From positions 6,758,001 through 6,822,000 of the forward strand of contig JAHCVI010000001.1 in assembly GCA_019096155.1 (NCBI GenBank): a stretch of DNA of 64,000 nucleotides, read 5' to 3'. The notes under the pieces are model-generated. The model saw only the letters and a list, made by a program, of their open reading frames with translations. It had not been told where the DNA came from and searched no databases. Shown in pieces: positions 10,954 through 22,036 of this stretch (positions are counted from its first letter, which is position 1; each line of letters begins with the position of its first letter). This DNA is from Staphylotrichum longicolle. Its lineage: Eukaryota; Ascomycota; Sordariomycetes; Sordariales; Chaetomiaceae. The translations under genes were made by a program, and so were the position numbers.

Positions 10954-12428
10954 CTTTTGTGAGCCGATCGTCACCCAAGATTTTTGTTATTGGATTTCGC
11001 GGCTCTTACATTCCCAGCCTGGGAGATGAAAGACGGGGTGGATGCCTGTCACAGAGGTCGTCAGTCCCATGTCATCCGTCGTGGTTGTTGACTTGTTGCA
11101 GGCGCGCAGAGTGGATCTCGGCTCGATTGACGTACCATGCTTGCAGCAGCCGGAGCTCTAACCCAGGAACCGATCCAACACTGACAACGGATAGTGCAAA
11201 AAGATGCGTCTCAAAACACCTCGGACGAAATTCAACTCTTCCGGGATCAGGGGCAAGTCAAGATGTCTTCTTGTCAGAGGGACCTGAACCCGAGGGCGGG
11301 GATCGCGAGTATTTAAAGCTGCCGGGCGATAAGCGTTGCATGCTTGCGCTCTGCAGGCAGATCATGATAAATGGTTGAGTCAAACCCGCTTATCTTTCCC
11401 GAGGCTGGGAACATCCCACCGGCCAAAAAGCGCGCCGCCACACACCCAACACGAAGCCAAAACACGCATGTGGTGCGGTGAGGGAGCAGTACGTACCCTC
11501 CAGGCCTTGGCCGTTCCCGGGTTGAGGGGTTGAGGGGTCCGAGATAAGGGGACCGTCTCAGCCCTTTCAGGCCCGCATGGATCCTGCATTCCCGTTGCCC
11601 CCTCCGCGGGGGAGCAGATCTTATCGTCTTTAGCCTATTGGCCGACCCTTATTCTTACAACCCCCACACAGTCATTGGTCACCAGGTGTTGCCGACCCTG
11701 CAGCGAGCCAGGGTCTGGACCCACGACCCGCCTTCACCCACGGATCACCCCTCCCTTTCTCCGTCCTGCTGCTCCCTCTCCCACCCAGAGAGCTGGATAG
11801 AAGGCAGGAAGGGTCTGCCAGGCACGCTGAGTGGGGTGAAGCTGGGCTGGCACGTTTTGGGAGAACTTCAAAGTTGGGGTAAGGAAAAAAAACGCCAAGC
11901 AGCGTGGGCGACTTCCCTGTAACGTCATCTTCTTTGTTGGCTCTTTGTAAAACAGCTCTCTCATCGCCGCTTGGTATCCCTTCATGCTTCTGTCGACAAT
12001 TGTCTCATCACAAAACCCATGGTGACAAGAGTTGGGGGCACTCGCCATCAGTGCGAGGGAGAGCTCTGCTGGAAATTGTCTCATTCTTTCCCCAGCAGAT
12101 CCTGTCTGTTCTTCTCCTTGGTTTCCCCGAGGACAACCTCGGTCCCAAGTGGCCGAGGAATTGCCTAACCGACTTGGAACTGGCACGCAATGAGGTGCCA
12201 TTTGTGCAGTCAAAACTGGGTTCTGAGGCAACGTGGTTTCAAGAAGAATTTTAGCGAAGCTGTCTCGTAGCGCTGATACACCTAAAATGAGACCGACAAA
12301 GAAAACAGACCTCCACCGACCGACCTATGAGAAGCATCGGTTTCCATCTACTGCTTCATCCCTCCCATGGTGTGGCCCATGTTCCTGAACATTTCGACGC
12401 TCTCGGCCACTGTGGTTTCGAATGGCTT
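10954..12428. other. Intergenic, glutamine synthetase promoter and SDR 3' flank
   Basis: Apart from the GATA cluster and an ATTTAAAG TATA-like stretch near 11311, I see no gene. The open frames here lack recognisable motifs. Confidence 0.45.
11328..11625 (-). promoter_or_regulatory. Cluster of GATA motifs upstream of glutamine synthetase
   Basis: GATAAG occurs at 11328-11333 and 11543-11548, its complement CTTATC at 11389-11394 and 11620-11625, and GATAAA at 11366-11371, all 375-675 bases upstream of the glutamine synthetase ATG. Fungal nitrogen regulators of the AreA/NIT2 type bind HGATAR. Clustered sites on a nitrogen-assimilation gene fit such control; binding itself is inferred. Confidence 0.5.
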
Positions 12429-13486
12429 CTAGCCCTCGCCCCTGTTCCACTTCTTCAGAATTGCCGGCACTCGGCCAGGCCGGGTATAGAGTCCACCGCG
12501 CTTGCTCCCATCGTCACCAATGAAGAAGGGCTGCGTCACATCCGGCACGTCTGGCTCCAGATTCCGCATAACCGCGATGGCGTCGTTCCAGTCACGGAAG
12601 CATCCCCAGGCATGGAGACGCTCTCCGGCGATGTCGGGGTCGAAGATGGCTGCGACGTGCAGCAGAGCCACGTCCGCGACGTCAACATACCAGTCTAGCA
12701 AACCACGTCAGCAATCACCAGGACAACAATTGGTTGCGAGCGGGGAGACTCACGAGCCTGGGTCGGGCCAGCATTGGGTATCACCTCTGTCGCTTGGCCG
12801 TTCCGATACAGCTCGAGGAGCCAGTTCTGCCAGTCCAAGGTCCGATGAGGTGCAAAGTTCTGGCCGATGAGATTCGACGGGCTGATGACGTTGATCTTGA
12901 AGTGTGGGCATTGCTTGTCTTGCCAGTGCCACAGGGACTGCTCGGTGTAGACGAGCGCCGAGTCGTGTACGACATGGTCATTATGCTTGCCCGTCAGTGC
13001 GAGGACGACATCCTTTGCATTCCAAGAATCCTCGGTGACAAGGACCGGGGCCTCTGACGGAGTCGAAAGCGACGTCACGGCCGCGATGGAGCTGGTGTAG
13101 ACGAAGGCCTGTACCGACTTTTCGCCCTTGGCCGCGTCCAGCATGCTGAGAACGCTGTCAGCCGTCTTTGCCCAGACGTCTTTGGGTGGCTGGTTGAGAT
13201 AGGCAACCGTAGGCGAGTGCACGATGGCATATACGCCTTTGACCGCGTCTTCGTAGAGCGAGCTGTCAGTCAAATCGTCGTGCGAGAGCTTGATGTGCTC
13301 AAACCGGCCAGAGTATGTGTGCATGGCGAAGAGTTCCGACATCCATGACCCGTCCTCGTCACAAGCTGTGGCGGCTCGAACTCGGCAACCGCGCTCAAGA
13401 AGCTGCTTGACGACTTGCAATGGAATTGGCTGGGTGGCGTTGGTTACCAAGACCACGGCGTCGGTGGGAATAATGGATGAATCCAT
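12429..13486 (-). CDS. Atypical Gre2/dihydroflavonol-reductase-like SDR, degenerate active site
   Basis: Exons 13486-12754 and 12694-12429, with a GTGAGT...GCTAG intron, give 332 residues. The fold is recognisable: a first beta strand VVLVTNA, then VVKQLLERGCRVRA, then VYTSSIAAV, and after the intron HWYVDVADVALLHVAA, the counterpart of WVDVRDVA in Gre2-like aldehyde reductases. Two key parts are altered: the glycine-rich loop reads TNATQPI instead of TGxxGxxG, and the expected YxxxK reads YTEQS, lacking the lysine. It may have lost dehydrogenase activity or bind a different ligand. The open frame extends upstream to 13774 but has no ATG before 13486, so I take that start. Substrate unknown. 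Confidence 0.75.
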
Positions 13487-14837
13487 GGTGTCGACAACGA
13501 ACAGAGGGCCAGTGAGCAGATGCAGGTATGATTCAATAAGTGCTTGAAGACGGATAATGATGCGGTCTGCAGAAACTGGTGTGCCTGGGAAGATACGATG
13601 TGGTGCAAAGAGTGCCTGTTTCCGGGATGATGGAGGACTCGAAGCGGACTTGAGGAACTGGTTCAGAAGCTGGTGTTCAAGCCTTGAGAATGCTGAGAGC
13701 TGCCCAAGCCTTCCGTACCACGTCGGGATTGTGCCTTTCAAGTGGAAGGAGCGACATTTGTCTGGATGACGCAAAGTTCGCTATTTGAGCTCAACTCTGG
13801 AAGTTACAACGCAGCCTGGCGACTGGAGATCTCAGGCACGAACTTGCAGATGTGTTGTTGCATTGTTCATCCAGAGAAAGCGCAATCACGACGAGCTTTC
13901 TCTGGTTGCTCCCACCTTCAACTCCTTCCATAATGTTTCCAGCTGTGAGATAACAATTCGATCAATTTCGCAGTTGATGTCGAGGGACAGAAGATCAGGT
14001 ACTTCCCAAATGAAGACATCCAGGTCTCGATGCTCTCCTTGGCCTCTAAATGTCTCAGGTCATCTCGACGCCAGGCAACAAGCGGTTCAGCTCAGAACTG
14101 GGTTCATCTGCCGCACCCCGAACTCCGTCTAAAGATTGTCGGTGCCAAGTCAAAGCCAATGTTTGATTTCCAGGCCTTGCATTTGAGTTGCCCCAACTGT
14201 GTCGGCGTCTCCTGGGTGCGAAGAAGAACGGGTCAGTGCAAAGGTCTTTCAAGATCACTTCAGCTGTGACTTGGCAAGCTCCCTGTATCTTGGACAATTG
14301 CAAGCTGACAGGGCACAGGACCAATACGCGCCGATCGGCAGATGGTCATCGGGGAAACTAGGGAAGCCGTATGCAACTTTAAAAAGTCTCGATCCATCAT
14401 GGGAATTCGATTCGAAAACGGGGAAAGCCGGTTGCAAGGATCACCGGGTTCACTCCCGTGTCGTATGTTGTTTCCTTTCCCGATGCGGTGGGACATGGGA
14501 GCTGTGGCCAATCAGCATCTCGGAAAAGGCGAGGGACGGGTGTGGTTCGATGATTTCCCCGGATCAGACCACCACGGCTCCATGTGTCATGCTCGCACCA
14601 CCACGCGAGCTTCCAGGCGCGATGTCGTTTTCATTTTAGCAAGCTTCAAAAGCTCACGGTTTCTTCCTCCTCAAACATACCAGCTTCAAGTCCATCATTT
14701 TTGCCTCTCAGTTCGTGTCTCACTCACACGCGCGTTTTCACACTCACCCGACACTCACTGCCTTCGTTTGTCTGGCTCCACTTGTACCCCAGGAACAAAC
14801 CCTCAACACCCAGTGATACCCCACCAAATCGCCCGCC
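13487..14837. other. Intergenic between divergent SDR and protoglobin genes
   Basis: A shared upstream region of about 1.35 kb for two divergent genes. The last 150 bases before the protoglobin ATG are C/T-rich and A/C-rich, like a fungal leader. No gene or repeat noticed. Confidence 0.45.
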
Positions 14838-15839
14838 ATGTCGACAGCAAGAAGCCGACCGATGCAGCACATCGACCGAAAGTCACTCTACACTAACCTT
14901 GAATCACGAATCCGCTACCTCCACTCCTTCCTCGACTTTGGTGCCAGTACGTCTCCTTCCAAAGCTCTCCCTCTCTCGTTGAACACCTCACTAACATCCT
15001 CCTCCAGGTGACATTGAAGCCCTCCGGTCAGGCTCCAAATACATCCAAGCCCTCATCCCAGCAGTCGTCAACATCGTCTACCGCAAGCTCCTCCAATATG
15101 ACATCACAGCGCGCGCGTTCCACACAAGGAGTACCGCCTTCGAAGGGCCCATGGACGAGGAGCCAGACGAGATGTCGCCACAGATCCTGCACCGCAAATC
15201 TTTCCTCCGCGCCTACCTCAAAAAGCTCTGCTCCGACCCGACACAGATGGAGTTTTGGGAGTACCTCGACAAGGTCGGGTATGTCAGCCCCCTTTCCTCG
15301 CAATCCCCCTTGGAGCGAATCACTGACAAAAAATAAGAATGATGCACACGGGCATAGGCCGCACCTACCCCCTGCACATCGAGTACATCCACATCGGCGC
15401 CGGCCTCGCCGTCATCCAGGACATCCTGTCCGAGGCCATCCTCTCGCACCCGCGGCTGCACATCGCGCGCAAGATCGCCATCGTCAAGGCCCTCGGCAAG
15501 GTCATCTGGATCCAGAACGACCTCTTCACCAAGTGGTACGTGCACGACGGCGAGGAGTTCACCGACGGCATGGACTACGGCGCCATCATCGAGAAGGAGG
15601 GCTGGCTGCACGGCAAGAAGGTGCTCTCGCCCGAGGACGAGGTCGCGTCCGAGGCCAGCGACGACACCGCCTGCCCCGGGCAGAGGATGGCCGCCGAGGG
15701 GCAGCCGCCGGCGGGGGTGTGCCCGTTTACGGGCATGGTGGCGGGGATGAAAAGTTTGGAGGTGAAGGAAGGGAAGGTGAAGCCAAAGGCGGAAGGGGAG
15801 GGGCTGAAACCTGCGGAAGCGGTGGTTGACGGGAAATAA
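14838..15839 (+). CDS. Protoglobin-family (globin-sensor fold) protein
   Basis: Three exons (14838-14946, 15008-15278, 15338-15839) with in-phase junctions give 293 residues. About residues 10-200 form an all-helical domain of the protoglobin type: SRIRYLHSFLDFGASDIEAL at the start, then LIPAVVNIVYRKLL, and around the last junction MMHTGIGRTYPLHIEYIHIG. That block contains the histidines expected near the proximal haem position in fungal protoglobin-like proteins. The last 90 residues are low-complexity, Glu/Lys/Gly-rich, with a CPFTGM motif. Protoglobins bind haem and gases such as O2, CO or NO; here the role is unknown, and haem binding is inferred from the family. There is no signal peptide and no fused output domain. 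It converges on the NLR gene across a tandem duplication. Confidence 0.8.
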
Positions 15840-15906
15840 GAAAATAGGCACGCGTGAGGGAAGTTTTAAAGCGACTATGGCGGTTGGGCTTTTGCAATTG
15901 ATCAGG

Positions 15907-16024
15907 CTGGGAGTTCCACGGCTGCAAATTGTGTAGAGTCTGCAACGTTTTGGGTTATTTAGAAATTAAGGCACGAGGATAGATCTGTAAAGAAAGACTT
16001 CTTCTAAGGTTAGCCATTCGTGCC
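15907..16024. repeat. 118-bp tandem duplication, copy 1
   Basis: Begins CTGGGAGTTCCACGG and ends CCATTCGTGCC. The next base starts copy 2. It differs from copy 2 by one extra G in the TTTTGGG run and one T/A change. Confidence 0.9.
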
Positions 16025-16141
16025 CTGGGAGTTCCACGGCTGCAAATTGTGTAGAGTCTGCAACGTTTTGGTTATTTAGAAATAAAGGCACGAGGATAGA
16101 TCTGTAAAGAAAGACTTCTTCTAAGGTTAGCCATTCGTGCC
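16025..16141. repeat. 118-bp tandem duplication, copy 2
   Basis: About 98% identical to copy 1, directly abutting it, with one single-base deletion and one substitution. It has no inverted ends or target-site duplication, so replication slippage or unequal exchange fits better than transposition. Confidence 0.9.
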
Positions 16142-16268
16142 CAGACAACCGACCGTGCTCACCACAAAAGCCACTTGAAACCATGATTCCCGCGTGGCCG
16201 TTTCCCAGGTAAATGTTTTCCTCAAGATCTCAGCTCCAACCATCCAATGTTGAGAAGATCAGACGACA

Positions 16269-19200
16269 TCAATCGTCGAGCCAACAACGCCTCCTCTGTT
16301 CTTCCTCCGTGATACCAGACAAATTCCGGTCCAAATGATTGCTTTCGATGGGACCTTGGAACGTGTACTTCTCCAGTGCCTTCAAGTCCTGCTCTTGATC
16401 ATTCCGGTACTGGCCGTCTCTGAGTGCCTTCGCATCTTCATTTCCAAGACCGAAACTCCGTGCAAGCTCGATTGCTCCATCGACGGTCAGGAATCCGCGC
16501 CGTACGCTGTCAGCTAAGTTGCCATGTCGCTCATGAGAGACTCGGATAACTCGGGTGATCAGATACTCCTGGGTTTCTTGATCGAGCGTCTTCCACTGGT
16601 GGCCTCGAACACTCTCGAGATTGGCGTCAACGAAGTCATCAAAGCATGCCCCTTGCTGGAGACATGTCTTTACGTTGCCCCTCCCTGCCCCATATCCAGC
16701 AGCCGAAAGGACTGAGCCATAAATGCCACTGATGGCGTGGATGTCGGCGCCTTCGGAGAGCAGAAGATCGAAAACATCATTGCAACCACCAAGTGCTGCG
16801 GCGTGCAGACTACTTCCAATTCTGCCTTCCACACGATGGACATCTGCGCCATGCTCCAGCAAAGCTCGAACACTCCCAATGTTGCCTCTATAAGAAGCAA
16901 TCTGTAGCGGGGTGGAGAGCCAGACACCGTCACTGCACCGGGTCTCGAACATACTGTTCACGTCCGCCCCCAGCTCAAGCAACATTGCTACCATGGCTGC
17001 TGGAGATCCTACAGGGTCCCAATATCTGCGACTGGGGAATTTGCGTTTGTGGCAGAAGGTGTGGAGTGAAGGACAGAAATGAGGATCAGGCTGCAGCGCA
17101 GCGCCGTGCGCTACCAACCATCGAGCAGCGTTTGGTGTCTCGCACCGTTCAAGGAGTGTTCTCCCAGTCCTAGTATCGCGTGAATTGACATCCGCCTTTC
17201 CATGGGTAACGAGTACTTCCAGAGAGCTAAACGCATGGGTTTGTAAGCCCTCATCCATCACGTCATCTATCTCGACTGTTGTAGGGCAGAGTGCATGTAA
17301 CAGCGTCTTGACCGTTCTCCAAAGATTGAGGCTTGTGGCATAGTTGAGGAGACCTGGTTTTACCAGAATTTGAAACTCAGCCTGGAGTTCCGAATGGGTG
17401 ATCAAAGGCCGCAAATCTGCCGCATATTGAGACCAAGGGATCGGACCCGGCTCGCCAACCCGACGCCACACATATTCTGCATCTTGGAACCAAGGCGGTT
17501 TGAACAAAATATCCGCAACTCTGGTCCTGACGAGCACATTGCCACCCGCGGCACGAGCACAGTTCACGTAAGGGTCAAGTGTATGACCGTTCATGAACTC
17601 GAGGATAAGATGGTCGAGTAGATCTCGTCCATTCTCTTCGTCATTCGCTTCTCTTGCATGCCTTGCCCAGTTCTCGGCGGCATAGAGCGTGAAAGGGTAT
17701 GCCTCGAGAGTTTGGCGTCCAAAATGTAGGGCATTGTCGTTTTGAAGAAGGCAGCCAAGACAGAGCTCCGCCATCACAAGGTTTCCCAAGCCATGTGAAA
17801 TCCCAAAGGCAGCAACTGCGCTTTGTTTGATCTCCTCGGAGACAAGGTACTCCTTCACGGAGAGATGTGCGAGGCGCAGATGGGTTTTGGGCGAGCCGGG
17901 CTTTCTGGATTCCCTGTCCATGGTCGCCTCAGAGAATGTAAATACCAAGCTAGAGCAGGAGCCCAGGAGCTTTCTCAGATAAATGTTGTTGGCTTTCGTT
18001 GGAGGCCTGGCACGGGGGTCGATTCGAAGGAGGTTGATCATGTCGTCGATCGTCAGGGGTTTGGTTGCGAATGCGAGAGACACGAGAACGGTCCAGACGT
18101 TCCTGAACTGCTTCTTATCGACCCGAGCCAGAATTCTCTCGTAGGTGGCTGGGAGATCTTTTGGGAGTGACTGCAATACTTCATAGATCTCCTCGGAGCT
18201 GTTGCATAACTCCAGTGTGTCGAGTTGGCATTGCGCCCACCGGAACCTAGCCAAAGTTAGCCTTCGAGAAACAACGAGTAGAAGCGTCAGGGGGTCAAGC
18301 CGTACATGCCGCCAGCCTTGGATGTCAAGTAGTCCTGGACCCTTCTTTTATCTTCAGAGACCCAGCACGTCATGTCGTCTGAGGATTCCATTCTGTGTCT
18401 CACATACGTGGCGATATCATTGTCGACGCTGTCTGTGGTCAGGGAGATCTCCCGCGCAATGCTTCGAAATGCATCCTCGATGTCCGGTTCTCTTCGACTG
18501 AAGGTAATCAAATGAAGGTTGGGAAGCTCTGAAAGAGATTTCAGATATTTGAAGAGCAGTCTCCGATCTGAACACTCATCGACAGCATCCACCACAACGA
18601 AGGTCCGAGGGAACGAAGCCAATGCAGTCGTCACAGCGTTGAAAAGTTCATCAGACGAGGGTGCCCGCGAGCCAAAGCATCCATCATACAACCCCTTTAA
18701 ACACTCTAATGCTTCCGGATTGCGTATTGCCAATTGGGCGAGGATTGCCTTCAGGAGTGAGTCGGATTGCTGCTTTGAGGCGTCCTGGAAATCGAAGTAG
18801 GAGAACACGACGGCGTTATTTGAGGTTTCCTGTTGACAGAGCAGTGTTGCAGTAACTGTCGAGCTCAGGACGGTCTTCCCAGCTCCTGGTATTCCTGTCA
18901 CCCAGAGGAACTGTGGCGACGCGATCCAAGTCTGGAACTCGGGAGAGGAGATGAGCCAATCTCCAGTCCCCGGTTGACGCTTCTCAATCGTGCCCTTCAA
19001 GTTTCTCCAAACATCTGGGGCTTTCAGCCACGCCAAGGCTCCCTTGCCTTCTCCATTTTGAATATGTTTGTTGAGGAGGGAAGTCTGTGAGGCGATGACT
19101 CTTTCAATTCCGAGAAGCGTTGCCCTATTCATGAGATCAGGTGTCAGCGAATTGAAGTCAAGTACAAAGAATATCCCTTCGAAAACCAACATTGACTGCG

Positions 19201-19624
19201 ACTGTACAGCCAGTCCGAGTTGAAGTTTTAAGTTCCCAATAGACTCCAGATGCTTCTCGATATCCTTCTTTCGGAGAGGCCATGTGAGACGCGAGGAGCT
19301 CTCCAGCAGCTTCAAGAGGCTGGCAATCTCAATATGGCACGCCGCCACGAGGTTATCGTCTTTCGTCAACAGATCCTCCAAGACTCTTGCGTGCCCTGCC
19401 CTGACGAGCGCGGCGCCGTCGGTTGTCTCCGCTCCACTGCTTTCTTTGACAATGTCAAGGATCTGCTCCAGGATGCGCGACAGGTCTCGCAAGTCGCGGG
19501 TCGTTCGAAAGACAGTGTCTGGCGCATCCTTGTATGAGCTGTAGACTTCGTAGATCGCAACAATGGCCTTTGCGGTGAAGCCAAGAAGCCCGATGACTGC
19601 TGATGCTGCTCCGACTGCTTCCAT
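16269..19624 (-). CDS. NLR-like STAND protein: helical N-domain, NACHT, ankyrin repeats
   Basis: Two exons (19624-18306, 18246-16269), with a GTACGG donor and GGCTAACTT branch site, give 1098 residues. The N-terminal 200 residues (MEAVGAASAVIGLLGFTAKA...) are helical, like the SesA/fungal STAND N-terminal domains. A NACHT NTPase follows: Walker A GIPGAGKT, Walker B TFVVVDAVDEC, sensor LITFSRREP, then GGMFRWAQCQLDTL and LPKDLPATYERILARV, typical fungal NACHT helices. A winged-helix-like stretch contains LRLAHLSVKEYL. The C-terminus has about five or six ankyrin-like repeats, e.g. TPLQIASYRGNIGSVRALLE. Such proteins act in fungal non-self recognition and programmed cell death; that role is inferred for this copy. 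The upstream TTG-initiated extension is not used; the ATG at 19624 starts the conserved domain. No frame break. Confidence 0.9.
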
Positions 19625-20418
19625 CGTGTCGACGAATGCATTCAGCACTGAGAGGCACTGAAACAAAACGTGGCAGTAGTAGGAGAAGTCGCACGCTTCT
19701 GGGTGTTGTTAAGTTGAGTCTCAAACCCCGGGCCCCTTTCGACGACCCCGCCGAGATCATGGGGCAGCCAACATCCTCGCTCCCAGGCAGACAGGCAACT
19801 CACACAGCCGGGCGAACCATTAAGTACAGGTTGCTCTCAGCCGACACGGTCATGCACCTCTCCCGCATCTCGGGTTGTGATTCGCCCTTTGCTGCACAGC
19901 CATCTGGGGCGGTTGCAGCTGCGGCGACCTGCATGACCAAGTGCCCGAAAGAATAAACGAAGGTGCAGACTGGGGAATGAACGCCAGCTCAGTCCCTCGC
20001 CCAAACTGATCTCAGCTGGCTGCAAAGTGGTGCTTTCCTTGTGACCGTGAAAAAAAGGCACTCCCGTCAATCCCACGCACCATTGGCTAGCAACTGGCTG
20101 CAGTGTCTGCTTGCCGGAACCAACCGCAGGAAGGCGTCATCAGTCCGATAGTGCTAAGGTACCTTGCCGCGCGCTTTCCATATTTGATCGGACCGCGCCT
20201 TTCAGTCGAGGCTCCCGTTGACAATGGAACTCGAACTTCCCGCATCACATCACAATATTTAAACGATAACAATGTCTACCTTATATCTTACCAGTTCAAA
20301 GAGCAGCACGACTAAAAACTGGCGAGACTGACACCTCTCCCCCACCACGTCAACACCATCACCCCCACACCCCCATGTCCACACGTCCCAACTGCCCCGA
20401 AACCCCCTCCCAGAACCC
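19625..20418. other. Intergenic, NLR promoter and hydrolase 3' flank
   Basis: No gene seen. A short AT-rich stretch (about 20245-20290) stands out from the GC-rich surroundings. Confidence 0.45.
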
Positions 20419-21379
20419 TCAAGCAAGCACAGTCTTCACCCCGGGCTCCAGCCACAGCACCTTGTCCATGACCCCCTCCCTCTGCAGCGCCTCGGCCAGC
20501 GCCTCTCGCTTCTCGGCAAAGTGGCCCCACGACTCAAAGTGCATGGGCACCAGCACGTCGGCGCCAATCTCCTTGAACAGCCGCGCCGCCTGCGCCCCGT
20601 CCATGGTGATCTGCATGGGGCCCGTGGGCAGCGGCGCCGTGGCCTTGCCGATGTTGAGCAGCGCGACCGAGATGTCTTTTTTTAAATTCATCATGGTATG
20701 TCAACCGCGTTGTTCTCAATCAAGAGAAAGGAGTGACGAAGGGAAAAGAGGGAAACATACGGTACTGCTCCTTCATCTTGGCCAGCTCCGGCAGGTAGAT
20801 GGTGTCGCCCGAAAAGTAGAGGGCGTTGGGCTTGCCGCCGGTGGTGCCGAAGGACGCGGCCGTGACGATGAAACCCGTGACTTCGCCGCCGGGGAGGTGC
20901 TCGCAGGGCGTGCCGACCACGTCAAAGTGCTTGGAGCCGATGTCGAGGGGGAGGGTTTCCCTTGTGGACAGGGATCATCAGCAAACCCCCTGCTAAGAGG
21001 AGACGTGGAAAGAAAGAGAAAATTGCTGGACCTACCAAGGCTGGATAGCCCTCACCCCTGGCCGCGGCGCCAGCTTCTTCGCCCCATCGGCCGTGGTGAA
21101 GACGTGCCTCCCGTCGAGAGTGGTGCGGCCCGGCTCGTCGAGGTTGTCCGGGTGGTCCTCGTGGCTGAGGAGGACCGCGTCGATGGGTGGGAGGGTCGCG
21201 AGGCTCAGAGCGGGGGTGTCGGTGTTCCTGAGGACGAGAATGCCCATGTCCCACTCGGTGCCTGCGGGAGAGAAGACAGGGTCGGTCAGGATGTTGACGC
21301 CGTCGACGTGGATGATGGCGGTTGCTGTGCCGATGTGGGTGACGGCTAGGGGGCAAGCAAAGTTGACTGTGGGAGCCAT
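20419..21379 (-). CDS. Metallo-beta-lactamase-fold hydrolase, UlaG-like
   Basis: Three exons (21379-21036, 20960-20761, 20675-20419) give 266 residues, about the size of single-domain proteins in this fold. Metal ligands visible in order: THIGTAT with an early His, SHEDHPDNLD (the HxxHxD variant of the HxHxDH motif), PCEHLPGG, YFSGDTIY with the bridging Asp, and VPMHFESWGHF with the final His. Members hydrolyse phosphodiester, lactone or amide bonds using two metal ions; the substrate here is unknown. No signal peptide, so probably cytosolic. The second acceptor is AAAAAAAG; the later in-frame ATGs at that point are intronic. Confidence 0.85.
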
Positions 21380-22036
21380 TTTGTGTGTGGGTTGGGTGGG
21401 TCAACAGTGGTTTGATGGTGAAATACAAGGTGGAGGGTTGCCAAGTCTAGTACGAGAGACTTTGAGTGGGATGTCGGATGAAAGATATGACTAGACCCTT
21501 ATACACCTCGGCTGGGCCCGTGGATGCTTCCGTTAGTGGTGCTTCTTGTTGTTTTGTAAGCCATTGCATGATTACGTCAAGAAGACGAGAAAGCTTCCTT
21601 GTGCCATTAGCTGTCAATATCCGTCAACGAGCCACCTAAAGACCCTGAAGAGCCGGGCCCCTGCAGAGAATATGCATGTGAATGGATCACCGTGAGTGGT
21701 TACAATTATGTTCATCTGCAAGTGTTGCTAATCCTCCGTGTTCCAGATCCATCATCCAGATGCGGCAAGTCTTGGCGGCTTTTATCTCCGCATCCGGTTA
21801 GCTCGATCGGGAGAGGCGGCGACAGATCACGGCGTCGTGGATCAGAGTATAAGACTGAACATCCAAAATGGTACGGTACCAACTTCCACTGTGCGACCTC
21901 ACCATTCCCTTCGCGGAAACAAAAACCGCCAAGTCGACGCGGGATTCTGCTGCCAAGTGACGGGTGCCGGGGCGACGAATGCAGTCGTCAAGTCATCGAG
22001 CCGTAAGAGACTAAGAGCCAAGGCGTTGCCCAAACG
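21380..22036. other. Intergenic between divergent hydrolase and Zn2Cys6 regulator
   Basis: A shared promoter region of about 0.65 kb. No further feature recognised. Confidence 0.45.

Larger units (their letters stand above)
15840..16268. other. Convergent intergenic region carrying a tandem duplication
   Basis: Contains the 3' flanks of the protoglobin and NLR genes. More than half of it is two adjacent copies of a 117-118 bp unit, listed separately. Confidence 0.6.

Noticed and set aside
14435..14465. GGTTCACTCCCG resembling a tRNA B box
   Set aside because: No matching A box or cloverleaf could be folded around it by eye. I found no credible tRNA gene in the window.
15966..16184. Minus-strand frame encoding a repeated peptide (HEWLTLEEVFLYRS twice)
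   Set aside because: The repeated peptide is just the translation of the 118-bp tandem duplication; there is no other sign of a gene.
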